Source: Micropruina sp.
GTDB lineage: Bacteria > Actinomycetota > Actinomycetes > Propionibacteriales > Propionibacteriaceae
Length of the DNA stretch: 64,000 nucleotides
Assembly (NCBI GenBank): GCA_016716635.1
Contig: JADJVZ010000013.1
Location: forward strand, 372,001 to 436,000
Reading direction: 5' to 3'
Positions 53,543 to 62,375 of this stretch are shown piece after piece (within the stretch, counting starts at the first letter, position 1; every line of letters starts with the position of its first letter). The notes under the pieces were generated by a model. That model saw nothing but the letters and a program-made list of their open reading frames with translations, had not been told where the DNA came from and searched no databases. The position numbers and the translations under genes were made by a program.

Positions 53543-55195
53543 TCAGGGCAGGCTCGGGTCTCGGGCGGGCACCGCGTCGAGGCGCCGGTAGTGGCCACCG
53601 AGCGCTGGACGGGGATCAGCCTCGCCCTTGTTGGGCCAAAACGCCATCGCCCGCTCCGCCTGCGCGGTGATCGTCAGCGAGGGGTTCACGCCGAGGTTGG
53701 CGGTGATGGCCGAGCCGTCCACGACGTGCAGCCCGGGGTGGCCGAACACCCGCTGCCACGGATCGATGACGCCCTCCTCGGCCGTTGCCCCGATGGTGCA
53801 GCCGCCGATGAAATGAGCGGTGAGGGGACGTCCGAAGGGCTCGCCGATAGAGCCGGCGGGGACGCCGTTCAGTTCCTCGGCCATCGTCCGGGCTACCACA
53901 TTGGCCACGGGGATGAACGTCGGATTCGGATCCCCGTCGCCCTGCTTCGAGGTCAGCCGCCAGCCACCGACAGGCGTCCGCACGGGGTAGGTGGTGATCG
54001 AGTTGTCGATGGCCTGCATGACGAGGGCGATGATCGTCCGCTCGGACCAATGCTCGAAGTCGTACAGGTCCGTGAGCTCGCCGCGCTCGCGCCAGAGCTC
54101 CCGAAGCCAGGTGCGCCAGCGCGGCACGTCCGGCTCCTCGTCGGTCAGGACGGTCTGCAGCAGCGCCATCACGTTCGAGCCTTTGCCGTAGCGGCACGGC
54201 TCAACGTGGGTGTCGGGCTGGGGGTAGAAGGACGACGTGATGGCCGGCCCGAAGCTGTAATCGATCGACGTATCGGGAGCCATCGCGCCGAGGATCGACT
54301 CGGAGTTCGTGCGGGAGAGGTGGCCGAGGCGAGCCGAGAGGTTCGGCAGATGGCCGTCGGCTTTCATGGTGTGGAGCAGCCGCTGGGTGCCGAGCGCCGA
54401 GGCGGCGAAGACGACCTGGGTGGCCTTGATGGTCCGGCGCCCGCGGCGGGCTTTCGTCGGCTCGGTGGGTTCGACGTCCACGCTGTAGCCGCCCTCGGGA
54501 CGCGGCCGCACCCGCCGGACCGTCGTCAGGGGTTTCACGACGCACCCGGCCTGCTCGGCCAGATAGAGGTAGTTGAGATCGAGGGTGTTCTTGGCGCCGT
54601 AGCGGCAGCCGGTGAAGCAGGCGCCGCAGCCGTTGCAGGTGGTCCGCGCGGGTCCGGCGCCGTCGAAGAAGGGGTCGTCGACGGGCGTCCCGGGCTCGTC
54701 ACCGAAGAGCACGGCGACCTCGGTGGGATGAAAGGTGTCCTCAACGCCGAGGCGGGTGGCCACCCGGTGCATCACGTCGTCCGACGGGGTGTGCATGGGG
54801 TTCGTGGTGGCGCCGAGCATCCGCTTGGCGAGCGCGTAGTAGGGGGCGAGTTCGTCCGCCCAATCGGTCAGGTGCGCCCAGGCCGGGTCTTGGTAGAAGG
54901 CGGGCAGCGGGTCGTAGAGGGTGTTGCCGTAGACCAACGATCCGCCGCCGACGCCCGCACCGGAAAGGATGATCGCATTGGCCAGGGCGTCGATCCGCTG
55001 AATGCCGTAACAGCCGACCGCGGGCGCGAAGAGGTAGTTACGCACCTCGAAGCTCGTCTTGGGGAAATCGTCCGCGCCGAACCGTTTCCCGGCCTCAATG
55101 ACGGCGACCCGGTAACCCTTCTCGGTCAGCCGCAACGCCGCCACCGCGCCCCCGAACCCGGACCCGATGACGACCACGTCGTAGGACTCTCCCAT
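53543..55195 (-). CDS. GMC oxidoreductase, cholesterol-oxidase (ChoD)-like
   Basis: 550 residues. FAD-binding Rossmann motif VVVIGSGFGGAVAALRLTEKG, then AGVGGGSLVYGNTL. A Cys cluster TCNGCGACFTGCRYGAKNTLD is shared with the mycobacterial ChoD group and looks like an iron-sulphur-type motif. The C-terminus has GGCTIG and VVDGSAITANLGVNPSLTITA with the usual active-site residues. Oxidises an alcohol, probably a sterol-like or other lipid; not proven. Start ATG 55195 lies 8 nt after TACGCT (complement). Confidence 0.88.
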   Translation of the reverse strand: MGESYDVVVIGSGFGGAVAALRLTEKGYRVAVIEAGKRFGADDFPKTSFEVRNYLFAPAVGCYGIQRIDALANAIILSGAGVGGGSLVYGNTLYDPLPAFYQDPAWAHLTDWADELAPYYALAKRMLGATTNPMHTPSDDVMHRVATRLGVEDTFHPTEVAVLFGDEPGTPVDDPFFDGAGPARTTCNGCGACFTGCRYGAKNTLDLNYLYLAEQAGCVVKPLTTVRRVRPRPEGGYSVDVEPTEPTKARRGRRTIKATQVVFAASALGTQRLLHTMKADGHLPNLSARLGHLSRTNSESILGAMAPDTSIDYSFGPAITSSFYPQPDTHVEPCRYGKGSNVMALLQTVLTDEEPDVPRWRTWLRELWRERGELTDLYDFEHWSERTIIALVMQAIDNSITTYPVRTPVGGWRLTSKQGDGDPNPTFIPVANVVARTMAEELNGVPAGSIGEPFGRPLTAHFIGGCTIGATAEEGVIDPWQRVFGHPGLHVVDGSAITANLGVNPSLTITAQAERAMAFWPNKGEADPRPALGGHYRRLDAVPARDPSLP

Positions 55196-55246
55196 GGACG
55201 CCGAGCGTACGCCCGGTCGCAGACCTCCGGACGGCCCTCCTGATGG

Positions 55247-55293
55247 AAGTGTGTGAGTTCGTCGCTCACCGTGAGCGACGACCTCACACACTT
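55247..55293. repeat. GTGTGAG/CTCACAC palindrome, copy 2
   Basis: 47-bp near-perfect palindrome: AAGTGTGTGAG, then CGTCGCTCACCGTGAGCGACG at the centre (broken here for length: CGTCGCTCAC and GTGAGCGACG), then CTCACACACTT. One mismatched pair. It lies in the divergent gap before the gene at 55470. CCTGAGCCTGTCGAAGG at 55410-55426 in the same gap is a short motif of unknown meaning. Confidence 0.75.
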
Positions 55294-55469
55294 TCTGAAG
55301 AGACCTGGTCGGTGACCCATCGACACGCAACCGGCTTCGCCTTGTTGCTGCCCCGGGAAACGGAGTCGCTCCCGGAGCAGGCCCGCGAAGCTGGCCGTGT
55401 CGAAGCGTCCCTGAGCCTGTCGAAGGCTCTACCCGCGCGACCCTGCCTCAGCACGACAGCGCGCATGCC

Positions 55470-56081
55470 ATGATGTGCGGCATGTTTCGTGCGCGCGGCT
55501 GGCTGCATCCGACGGGCCCGCGGGTCGTGGGGACTGTCGGCGCGTTCCTGATGTTGATCGTCACGTCGAACATCGTGGCCACGTTCTTCTGGCGGTCCAC
55601 AGGGGGCGTTGGCTTTCTCGACATGGACGGTGGCGAGAACGTACTCCAACCGAACACCGGGCCACCGTTCCCGGCAGCCGGTACAGAGGCCCGTACCCAG
55701 GCGCTCCTCGACGCGTACTCGGCGAACGCTCGCTCCCTGCACATGGTCGCCACCTGCACGCTCGACCTGATCTTCCCTGCAGCCATCGCGGTGATGTGCT
55801 GGGTGACGATCGTGTGGGCGTGCACACGACCTGACGGCGACCGGCCTCGCTGGTGCCTGTGGGTCGCGGGTGGGCTCGCGATCGCGTACCTGGTGGCTGA
55901 CTGGGGCGAGAACCTCATCGAGCTGTACCTGCTGGGCGGGGGTCGCGGCGCGGCCGTGAACCTGCTCCACCAGGTGACCTCGGCGAAGCTCGGCGTCTTC
56001 GCGGCCGTCGCGATCGCGATGGCCGTGTTCATTCTCGCTCGCGCGCTGCGACGCTGGTCAGCCGCCAGGTCGATGCGCTGA
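55470..56081 (+). CDS. Four-helix membrane protein of unknown function
   Basis: 203 residues with hydrophobic helices at about 20-40 (GTVGAFLMLIVTSNIVATFF), 100-118, 130-148 and 175-195. The loop ENVLQPNTGPPFPAAGTEART is extracellular or cytoplasmic by topology not resolved. No family recognised. Starts ATG 55470 or 55482. The stretch 56082-56367 after it holds no supported gene. Confidence 0.65.
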   Translation: MMCGMFRARGWLHPTGPRVVGTVGAFLMLIVTSNIVATFFWRSTGGVGFLDMDGGENVLQPNTGPPFPAAGTEARTQALLDAYSANARSLHMVATCTLDLIFPAAIAVMCWVTIVWACTRPDGDRPRWCLWVAGGLAIAYLVADWGENLIELYLLGGGRGAAVNLLHQVTSAKLGVFAAVAIAMAVFILARALRRWSAARSMR

Positions 56082-56367
56082 AACGTGGGCGGCTGGGGAG
56101 CACCCGGCCGCAGCCGTTCACCTCGGCGGGACACTTCTTACGCTCGGCGAGACACTTCGTGACGAGTGGGGGACCTCCGGACCGTTGACACGCTCCGCGT
56201 AACAACTCCCGAGGGACCTTGTCAGGGATGCGCGAGAGGTGTTCGACATTGGGACCACCGGTTTCTGCCGCGCCGACGGTCGCCGTCGCCCCGGCCAACT
56301 CCCCAGCACCTAGCCGCCGGGTCGGTCTAACCTGGCTCACCGCGGAGGGAAAGTTTGAGGCCGCAAG

Positions 56368-56673
56368 TTGAGTTGGGTCGAGTCGCACATCTTCGACGAA
56401 CCGTTCGCAGATGTTCGTGGCGATCCTCGGCGGGCCGACGTCCTGGGCGCTGAACTGGCCCGCGAGATCGGTCCAAGCCACCCGCTGGCGAATCGAGACT
56501 GGACTGTCGTTGCCGAGGGTATTCCGCAGGACGACGTAGTGATCACCCACGGCGAACGGGTAGCCCTTGTGCACCTCACCTGGAGTGGCCATGCGGAGCC
56601 GTCGCCGTGGCCAGCTACTCTTTTCCTGCCCACGCAGGCCGACTTCGAAGTGCTCGTTTCGCAGCGCTACTAA
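56368..56673 (+). CDS. Small conserved protein of unknown function
   Basis: About 101 residues from a TTG start; the true start is uncertain. The core LAREIGPSHPLANRDWTVVAEG and ERVALVHLTWSGHAEPSPWP resembles small hypothetical proteins seen in many actinobacteria. It overlaps the tail of the broken hepT on the other strand. No function can be given. Confidence 0.6.
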   Translation: MSWVESHIFDEPFADVRGDPRRADVLGAELAREIGPSHPLANRDWTVVAEGIPQDDVVITHGERVALVHLTWSGHAEPSPWPATLFLPTQADFEVLVSQRY

Positions 56674-57070
56674 CCCCGTCATTCGCGGGGCGTTCCTGCG
56701 CTGACGGCGACCGCGCAGGGACGCTCAGGTCTCGAGCCGGTTGAGCAGGAGGTTGCAGTTGCCCAATGAAAGGCGGCAGGTCGTCCAGGGCCGTCGCGTG
56801 CAGGATCGCCAGATCGATGGACCAATAGCCGTGGACGATCCGGTTACGAAGTTGCGTGGGTCTGTTCCAATCGATGCTGCTGTTGGCGTCCTTGAAGCTT
56901 GTGGGTAGTTGCGACGAGGCCTCCCCTAGCACGGTGAAGTTTCAGAGCAGGGCGTCGCGACGCATTGTGTCGGCTTCGACATCGGAGGCACTATGGCTTT
57001 CGACCAAGTCGTGCGCGCGGGTGGCCGCATCGATCATCTCCCAGAGAAGGAGGAGCTCACGCGGCGGCAT
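56615..57070 (-). pseudogene. hepT: hepT-like HEPN toxin gene broken by an in-frame stop
   Basis: From ATG 57070 the frame reads MPPRELLLLWEMIDAATRAH to codon 43, which is TGA (56942-56944), then continues open. Codon 47 (GTG 56930-56932) could restart as LGEASSQLP. The HEPN RNase motif RX4HXY is intact downstream (RNRIVHGY, Arg75, His80, Tyr82). The tail after DLPPFIGQL is Pro/Ala-rich and longer than usual for HepT, ending at 56615. The stop removes full-length toxin unless it is read through or the second part folds alone. It overlaps mntA by 14 bp. Confidence 0.72.
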
Positions 57071-57350
57071 AGAAGGGTTGGGCTTCTTGTAGAACTTGCT
57101 CTCGGAGGCGGGCGTTGAGACCCCTCGCGGAGACCAAATCAACGGGCCGTCCCAGGATTTCCGAGAGCTCCAACGCTAGGTCTTCGATCGCCCATCCCAG
57201 CTGGACATCGGGACCGAGCGTGTAGAGGAGATCTGCGTCACTGGTGGGGCTGGCGGTGCCGCGAGCAAGGGAACCGAAAACATCGAGGCGGACGACGCCG
57301 AAGCGTTCGCACACGTGGCGAACCTTTTCGAAGTCAGCTGCCGTCAACAT
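57057..57350 (-). CDS. mntA: MntA-like nucleotidyltransferase antitoxin
   Basis: 97 residues. The motif GSX10DXD is exact: G26-S27 in VFGSLARGTASPTS and D38, D40 in SDADLL. In studied HepT/MntA pairs the enzyme AMPylates the Tyr of the toxin RX4HXY motif and so neutralises it. ATG 57350 is 6 nt after TAGAAT (complement). Its 3' end overlaps the broken toxin gene, as in intact systems. Confidence 0.85.
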   Translation of the reverse strand: MLTAADFEKVRHVCERFGVVRLDVFGSLARGTASPTSDADLLYTLGPDVQLGWAIEDLALELSEILGRPVDLVSARGLNARLREQVLQEAQPFYAAA

Positions 57351-57385
57351 GGCGGCATTCTACGCCGGCCATGAACCGTCGCCCT

Positions 57386-57440
57386 GCAACAAGGTGTGAG
57401 CAAAGTTCTCACGGTGAGCACTTTGGTCACACCTTGTTGC
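57386..57440. repeat. GTGTGAG/CTCACAC palindrome, copy 3
   Basis: 55 bp: GCAACAAGGTGTGA (57386-57399), CAAAGT, central CTCACGGTGAG, ACTTTG, TCACACCTTGTTGC (57427-57440). Nearly perfect. In the gap between mntA and nhaA, starting 36 bp upstream of the mntA start. Confidence 0.75.
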
Positions 57441-57540
57441 GGCATCTCGATTAGCCGGAGGGCCAGGGTCCTGAGAAACTGGAAGCCGGGCGGGCGATGA
57501 GTCAGGTCAGCGGAGGCTGAGGCAACAGACGAGAGGCGTC

Positions 57541-58821
57541 ATGACCACCACGATCAGAACCTTGCAGCGGGCGAGCCGCCGCGAGTGGCGGCGCGTGAAG
57601 GGCATCCTGCGCACGGAATCTGTCGGCGGCTTCATTCTGCTCGGCGCGACGGTGGCGGCCCTGGTCTGTGCCAACCTCACCCCGAACTACTACAAGGGCC
57701 TGCGCGACACGCAGCTCGGTTTCGACGTCGGCTCGCTGCACCTGTCGCTGACCGTCGGCCATTGGACGTCCGACGGTCTGCTCGCTGTCTTCTTCTTCCT
57801 GGCCGGACTGGAACTCAAGCGGGAGTTCGTCGCCGGTGATCTTCGCGATCCCAGGCGCGCCTTGGCGCCGATCGTCGCCGCGGCCTGCGGGGTGGCGGTG
57901 CCGGCGCTGTTGTACGCAGCGATCAACGTCAGCGCCGGTCCGGAAGCCTTGAGGGGTTGGGCGATCCCGTCCGCCACCGACATCGCTTTCGCCCTGGCCG
58001 TTTTGGCGGTCATCGGCAGCCACCTGCCCGGAGCGCTCCGGGTCTTCCTGCTGACCCTGGCCGTCGTGGACGATCTCATCGCGATCATCATCATCGCCGT
58101 GTTCTACAGCGGCGACCTGAAGGTGGGGTTCCTGATCGCCGCCTTCGCCGCCATCGGGGTGTTCGGGTTGGTGGTGCGCCATTGGCGGCGCTGGTTCGAG
58201 CACACGCCGTGGGCCGCATGGGTGGTGCTCTGGCCGCTGGCCTTCCTCGCCTGGGCCCTGCTGTACAACTCGGGGATCCACGCCACCATCGCCGGCGTGC
58301 TCATGGCCTTCACGGTGCCGGTCGAGGCGGACGATCCCGACCACGACCTCGCCGCGGATCTTGAGCATCGGTTGCGGCCGTTGTCGGCCGGGGTCGCGGT
58401 GCCGCTGTTCGCCTTCTTCGCGGCCGGGGTGGTCATCCAGGGACCCTCTCAGATCGTCGACTCCCTCACCAGCTCGGTGGGGTTGGGCATCATGGTGGCG
58501 CTGGTCCTGGGCAAGATGATCGGCATATCGGGCGGCACCTACGTGGTGACACGGCTGCCCGGTTCGGATCTACACCCCGACCTGGCCTGGGTGGATGTCG
58601 TGGGCGTCTCGATGCTGGCGGGTATCGGCTTCACGGTGTCACTGCTGATCAACGACTTGTCCTTCGATCCGAGCAGCCCCAACACCGACACGGGCAAGAT
58701 CGCCATCCTGAGCGCGTCGGTGTTGGCGGCGGTCTTGGCGTCCCTCGTCCTGGGTGCTCGCAATCGCCACTACCGCGCACTCGAAGCGGACGAGCCCGAG
58801 GGAGACGACGACCTCGACTGA
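57541..58821 (+). CDS. nhaA: NhaA-type Na+/H+ antiporter
   Basis: 426-residue inner-membrane protein that exports sodium in exchange for protons. Signature parts are SVGGFILLGATVAALVCAN, FFLAGLELKREFVAGDL, PSATDIAFALAVLAVIG and LTLAVVDDLIAI with the paired ion-binding Asp residues; the last region has MLAGIGFTVSLLI. ATG 57541 follows GAGAGG. A small hairpin TCAGC-GGAG-GCTGA lies about 30 bp upstream; no known sodium riboswitch is evident. Confidence 0.93.
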   Translation: MTTTIRTLQRASRREWRRVKGILRTESVGGFILLGATVAALVCANLTPNYYKGLRDTQLGFDVGSLHLSLTVGHWTSDGLLAVFFFLAGLELKREFVAGDLRDPRRALAPIVAAACGVAVPALLYAAINVSAGPEALRGWAIPSATDIAFALAVLAVIGSHLPGALRVFLLTLAVVDDLIAIIIIAVFYSGDLKVGFLIAAFAAIGVFGLVVRHWRRWFEHTPWAAWVVLWPLAFLAWALLYNSGIHATIAGVLMAFTVPVEADDPDHDLAADLEHRLRPLSAGVAVPLFAFFAAGVVIQGPSQIVDSLTSSVGLGIMVALVLGKMIGISGGTYVVTRLPGSDLHPDLAWVDVVGVSMLAGIGFTVSLLINDLSFDPSSPNTDTGKIAILSASVLAAVLASLVLGARNRHYRALEADEPEGDDDLD

Positions 58822-58861
58822 GCGCCGCCGTGTCGCTCCCGACCGCGCGGATAATGGACGT

Positions 58862-59881
58862 ATGACCAATGTCGCCCTTGCCCTCGGTTCTGGTGGCGCG
58901 CGCGGATGGGCGCACATCGGCGTTCTTCAGGTGCTCTCCGAACGTGGTTACCGGGTGACGTCGCTCGCCGGGACGTCCGTCGGCTCGCTCGTCGGGGGCA
59001 TGTACGCCGCCGGCCACCTGGACGCCTTCACCGAGTGGGTGCTCACCCTCAGCCAGCGCGACGTGCTGCGCCTGTTCGACGTCGGCCTCGGCATCCCCGG
59101 GGCGATGAAGCTCGAACGGGTGATGGCGAAGGTGAACGAGTTTCTGGGCGACGTCCGCATCGAGGAGCTTCCGCTCCCGTTCACGGCCGTGGCGACCGAC
59201 CTGGTGGCCCGCCGCGAGGTGTGGTTCCAGGAGGGCCCACTGAACGTGGCGATTCGGGCGTCGATCGCGATCCCGTCGGTGATCACCCCCATCGCCTTCA
59301 AGGGCCGCCTGCTGGTCGACGGGGGTGTCCTGAACCCGGTGCCCTTGGCGCCCTTGAACTCGTCCCTGGCCGACGTCACCGTTGCGGTGTCGCTGTCTGG
59401 ACGGACGCTCACCCGGCCGGCGCCGGTCCTGCCCGGGACGGACGTCGAAGCAGAGGCGGGCCATGAGCCGGAGATGCCCGTCCGGCCCCAAAGCGAACTG
59501 GTCGATCGGATCAGGGGCATCGCCGCCGGTGTCGTCGAGAGCGGCAGAAACACCATCTCTCGCTTCCTGCCGGACGAGGTCGAGAGGGCCTTCGACGATG
59601 CGCCGTCGGCGGTCTCCCTGCTCGACGTGACGACGATGTCGCTCGACACGGTGAGCTCGCTGATCACCCGCTATCGCCTCGCCGGGAGCCCGCCGGACGT
59701 GCTGATCGAGCTGCCCGCGAACACCTGCGGGATGCTGGAATTCCATCGCGCTGCGGAGCTCATCGCCCACGGACGGCGCCTCACGACCGTCGCCCTGGAT
59801 GCCTTAGAGGGCGTGGCACCACCGGCGCTTGCCCACCCCGACGTGCCCCCGACAAGCCACGATGCTGGGACGTCGGCTTAG
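58862..59881 (+). CDS. Patatin-like phospholipase (RssA-type)
   Basis: 339 residues. Oxyanion hole LGSGGARGWAHIGVL, nucleophile Ser in GTSVGSLVGG, and catalytic Asp in LLVDGGVLNPVP. The last 100 residues are a tail with HEPEMPVRPQSELVDRIRG. Cytosolic or membrane-associated lipid hydrolase of unknown substrate. ATG 58862 is 6 nt after GATAAT, the best -10 in the window. The last 4 bases overlap the convergent GNAT gene. Confidence 0.88.
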   Translation: MTNVALALGSGGARGWAHIGVLQVLSERGYRVTSLAGTSVGSLVGGMYAAGHLDAFTEWVLTLSQRDVLRLFDVGLGIPGAMKLERVMAKVNEFLGDVRIEELPLPFTAVATDLVARREVWFQEGPLNVAIRASIAIPSVITPIAFKGRLLVDGGVLNPVPLAPLNSSLADVTVAVSLSGRTLTRPAPVLPGTDVEAEAGHEPEMPVRPQSELVDRIRGIAAGVVESGRNTISRFLPDEVERAFDDAPSAVSLLDVTTMSLDTVSSLITRYRLAGSPPDVLIELPANTCGMLEFHRAAELIAHGRRLTTVALDALEGVAPPALAHPDVPPTSHDAGTSA

Positions 59882-60702
59882 GCGCGCGTCCACAAGTAGG
59901 GGGTCGTGGTCGTCACCTGGACCAGCCCCGCCGACTCCAAAATCGGCCGACTGAACGGCGTGCACTCGGCGTAGAGGTACTCCAGGCCGCGGTTCAAACC
60001 CCAATAGGCGCGGGCCGACGTCAGCGCTCGGTAGAGGCCACGGTGGCGCCAGCGCTCGTCCGTGGCGCCGCCCCAAAGCCCGGCGAACGTGGTGCCCTCG
60101 ACCACGGCGAGGCGTCCGGCGGAAACGATGACGTCGCCCTCCTCGATGAGCCACATGGCGTTGACGTCGGGGCGGGCGGTCAGCCGGTGCAGCAGTTCGG
60201 CATCCCGGGATGGGGAGTACGGGTGATCGAACACGCGGGCGTGGAACTCCCCGACCCGGTGGACATGGCGGGCGGCGGTATCGTCCGGCGCCACCTGGCG
60301 GATGGTCAGCCCGTCGGGCAGCGGGGCCGGACGGGCCAGCAGGGCGGCGGTGCCGATCATGACGGCTTCCTCGGCCTGCGGGACGAAGCCCGCCCGCTGA
60401 AGCCGCGCGGACAAATGGTCGGCGGCGTCGTGCTCCCGGGTCTTCCACTCGAACTCGGCGACCTCGGGATCGTCATCGAAGTGGCGAACGGCCGCCTCAA
60501 TGAGCCCGTCCAACGTGTGGCCGTCCACACCGTCGAGATCGGTGTACGACACGAACCCATACTCGGCGTAGCGGCCCAGCCACAGCGGACCGATGCGGGC
60601 CAGATGCGTGGCGTCCGCAAGTTCGGCGCGCCCCCGAAGGTGCGCATCGTGGGTTGCCAGCAGGTGCGCGGGCGCGAGTTCGGGGGGTGTCGGGTGAGTC
60701 AC
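59878..60702 (-). CDS. GNAT-family acetyltransferase, two-part
   Basis: 274 residues. The N-terminal half (LARIGPLWLGRYAEYGFVSYTD) is GNAT-like but degenerate; the C-terminal half holds VSAGRLAVVEGTTFAGLWGGATDERWRHRGLYRAL with the CoA-binding (R/Q)xxGxx motif in RWRHRGLYRAL. Substrate unknown. GTG 60702 start. Confidence 0.8.
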   Translation of the reverse strand: MTHPTPPELAPAHLLATHDAHLRGRAELADATHLARIGPLWLGRYAEYGFVSYTDLDGVDGHTLDGLIEAAVRHFDDDPEVAEFEWKTREHDAADHLSARLQRAGFVPQAEEAVMIGTAALLARPAPLPDGLTIRQVAPDDTAARHVHRVGEFHARVFDHPYSPSRDAELLHRLTARPDVNAMWLIEEGDVIVSAGRLAVVEGTTFAGLWGGATDERWRHRGLYRALTSARAYWGLNRGLEYLYAECTPFSRPILESAGLVQVTTTTPYLWTRA

Positions 60703-60758
60703 TCGTCCATCGTTGCCCGCCGAACACTTTCGCGCTACTCGTGCGCGATCATGGAGGC

Positions 60759-61037
60759 ATGAGCGAACAGGTGGCGCGCGAGGTGAGCGTCCATGGGACG
60801 GTGCAGGGTGTGGGATTCCGTTACTACACCGCCGCGGAGGCAGATCGGCTGGGTGTGCACGGGTGGGTCCGCAACGAGCCGGACGGCAGCGTGACGGCCC
60901 ACATCGAAGGCACGCTCGCCCAGGTGAACGCCATGCTGGCGTGGCTGGCGGTGGGTTCGCGGTGGGCGCGGGTCACCCACGTCGAGACCAAAGTCGTGGC
61001 CGTGGGTGGGCATCGAAGCTTCCGGATCACCGGCTAG
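60759..61037 (+). CDS. acyP: Acylphosphatase
   Basis: 92 residues, normal length. Catalytic Arg in GTVQGVGFRYYTAAEA and Asn in GWVRNEPDGSVTAHIEG. Hydrolyses acyl phosphates such as 1,3-bisphosphoglycerate or carbamoyl phosphate in the cytosol. GGAGG lies 2 nt before ATG 60759, unusually close; the -10-like GATCAT offers the leaderless alternative. Divergent from the GNAT gene. Confidence 0.93.
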   Translation: MSEQVAREVSVHGTVQGVGFRYYTAAEADRLGVHGWVRNEPDGSVTAHIEGTLAQVNAMLAWLAVGSRWARVTHVETKVVAVGGHRSFRITG

Positions 61038-61067
61038 ATCTGCCCGCCACGCCACTAGGCTGACGTC

Positions 61068-61580
61068 ATGGCTCAGCTTGTTCTCACCGTCATCGGGGAC
61101 GATCGTCCCGGCATGGTTTCCGAACTGTCCGGCGTCGTCGAACAGGTGGGCGGCAACTGGCTCGAAAGCCAGATGTCACGGCTCGCCGGCACCTTCGCAG
61201 GTATCGTCCTGGTGGACGTTCCCGAAGAGCAACTTGCCGGTTTCACGGCTGCCGCAACGGCGCTCCCGGGCCTTGAGGTGCGGGTCGTCGCCGCGGGTGC
61301 CCCAACGGGTGCCCTGGGGAGTCGCCTGCATTTGCACCTCATCGGGCACGATCGTCCGGGCATCGTGCACCTCGTTTCCGAGGCTCTCGCCAACACCGGC
61401 GCCAGCATCGACGAGCTCTACACCACGACCCTCGAGGCACCCATGGCGGGCGGGTTGCTGTTCGAGGCGGACGCGATCGTCCGACTGCCCGAGCGCCTCA
61501 CCGAGGACGACCTTCGCCAATCCCTCGAAGGCATCGCCAATGAGCTCATGGTCGACCTCGACCTCGAGGACGCCGAGTAG
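61068..61580 (+). CDS. Tandem ACT-domain protein, GcvR-like
   Basis: 170 residues. Two ACT domains: LVLTVIGDDRPGMVSELSGVVEQVGGNWLES (about 3-75) and LHLHLIGHDRPGIVHLVSEALANTGASID (about 87-160). GcvR binds glycine and modulates the gcv activator in E. coli; here no gcv gene is present, so the role is only inferred as amino-acid sensing. ATG 61068 is 6 nt after TAGGCT. Confidence 0.85.
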   Translation: MAQLVLTVIGDDRPGMVSELSGVVEQVGGNWLESQMSRLAGTFAGIVLVDVPEEQLAGFTAAATALPGLEVRVVAAGAPTGALGSRLHLHLIGHDRPGIVHLVSEALANTGASIDELYTTTLEAPMAGGLLFEADAIVRLPERLTEDDLRQSLEGIANELMVDLDLEDAE

Positions 61581-61612
61581 GCCCAGCCGCTGTCGTGGGA
61601 GGTGCGCACGGC

Positions 61613-62185
61613 CTAGCTGCGGTGGCTCAGAGACCCGGCCAGCGGACCCGTTAGCCACCGTTCGGCCTCCTCGTGGGATTGCAGCCGCACGAGCGGCAAT
61701 CTCGGATGGCTCTGGGCCAGTTCGGCCACCAGGCGTCGCGTCTTCGGCCAGGTTCGCCACGACCAGCGAATGATGTGGTCCCGGTCGGTGACGAAGGTCC
61801 ACAGGGGTGGTTCGGTGACGACGCCCCACAGCCGTTCGCGGGTGAGCCGGCGCCGTACTGTGCGGCGCGTCACCTGTCCGAGGACCCGTCGGCGCGGCAA
61901 ATCGAGGAAGACGCACAGCTCGGCGCGGTCCGCGATCAAGGGACGCGCAAAGCCATATTGCCAATCGATCACCCACGCGTCAGTGGCCAGGACGGCCTCG
62001 ACGTCGGCCTCGAATGTGGGGCGCGTCGTCCAATCCGGCCCGTGAAACAAGGCGTCGATCTCGGTGTAGGCGCTCCCGGTCAGGGCGCTGATTCGCCGCG
62101 CCAACACGGACTTGCCCGCCCCCGACGTGCCCGCCACGGTGATGCGGCGCGGCCGAAAGGCAAGCACATCGTCCGGACCAAGCAT
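61613..62185 (-). CDS. P-loop ATPase, adenylate-kinase/FlaR-like
   Basis: 190 residues. Walker A ITVAGTSGAGKSVLARRI at about 15, then ALFHGPDWTTRPTFE, VIDWQYGFARPLIADRAELCVFLDLPRRRVL and basic RRTVRRRLTRERLWG. The layout is that of small topology-modulation or adenylate-kinase-like proteins (FlaR group). No substrate can be given. ATG 62185 is 6 nt after CAGGCT (complement). Confidence 0.85.
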   Translation of the reverse strand: MLGPDDVLAFRPRRITVAGTSGAGKSVLARRISALTGSAYTEIDALFHGPDWTTRPTFEADVEAVLATDAWVIDWQYGFARPLIADRAELCVFLDLPRRRVLGQVTRRTVRRRLTRERLWGVVTEPPLWTFVTDRDHIIRWSWRTWPKTRRLVAELAQSHPRLPLVRLQSHEEAERWLTGPLAGSLSHRS

Positions 62186-62375
62186 TGGATCAGCCTGCCA
62201 CGCCTGGCGGTCGCCCTGCCTGATGCTCTGGCAATTCGAGGCCGGTCACCCGTTCCTTGAGCCCGCAGCGGGGGCCCCTCAGTCGGCGGGGCGAGCCCGC
62301 CCTAGCGGACGCCACCACCGCCTCTCCACGACCCGGGTGCAGGTGGGCTCGATGACTCTGCCTAGGATGAGCCCC

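Noticed and set aside
56029..56682. 217-codon minus-strand frame
   Set aside because: Low-complexity-like product with no motif, and it overlaps the more protein-like plus-strand gene at 56368-56673.
57460..57540. Sodium riboswitch upstream of nhaA
   Set aside because: Only a small hairpin is visible; I could not match any known sodium or nhaA motif.
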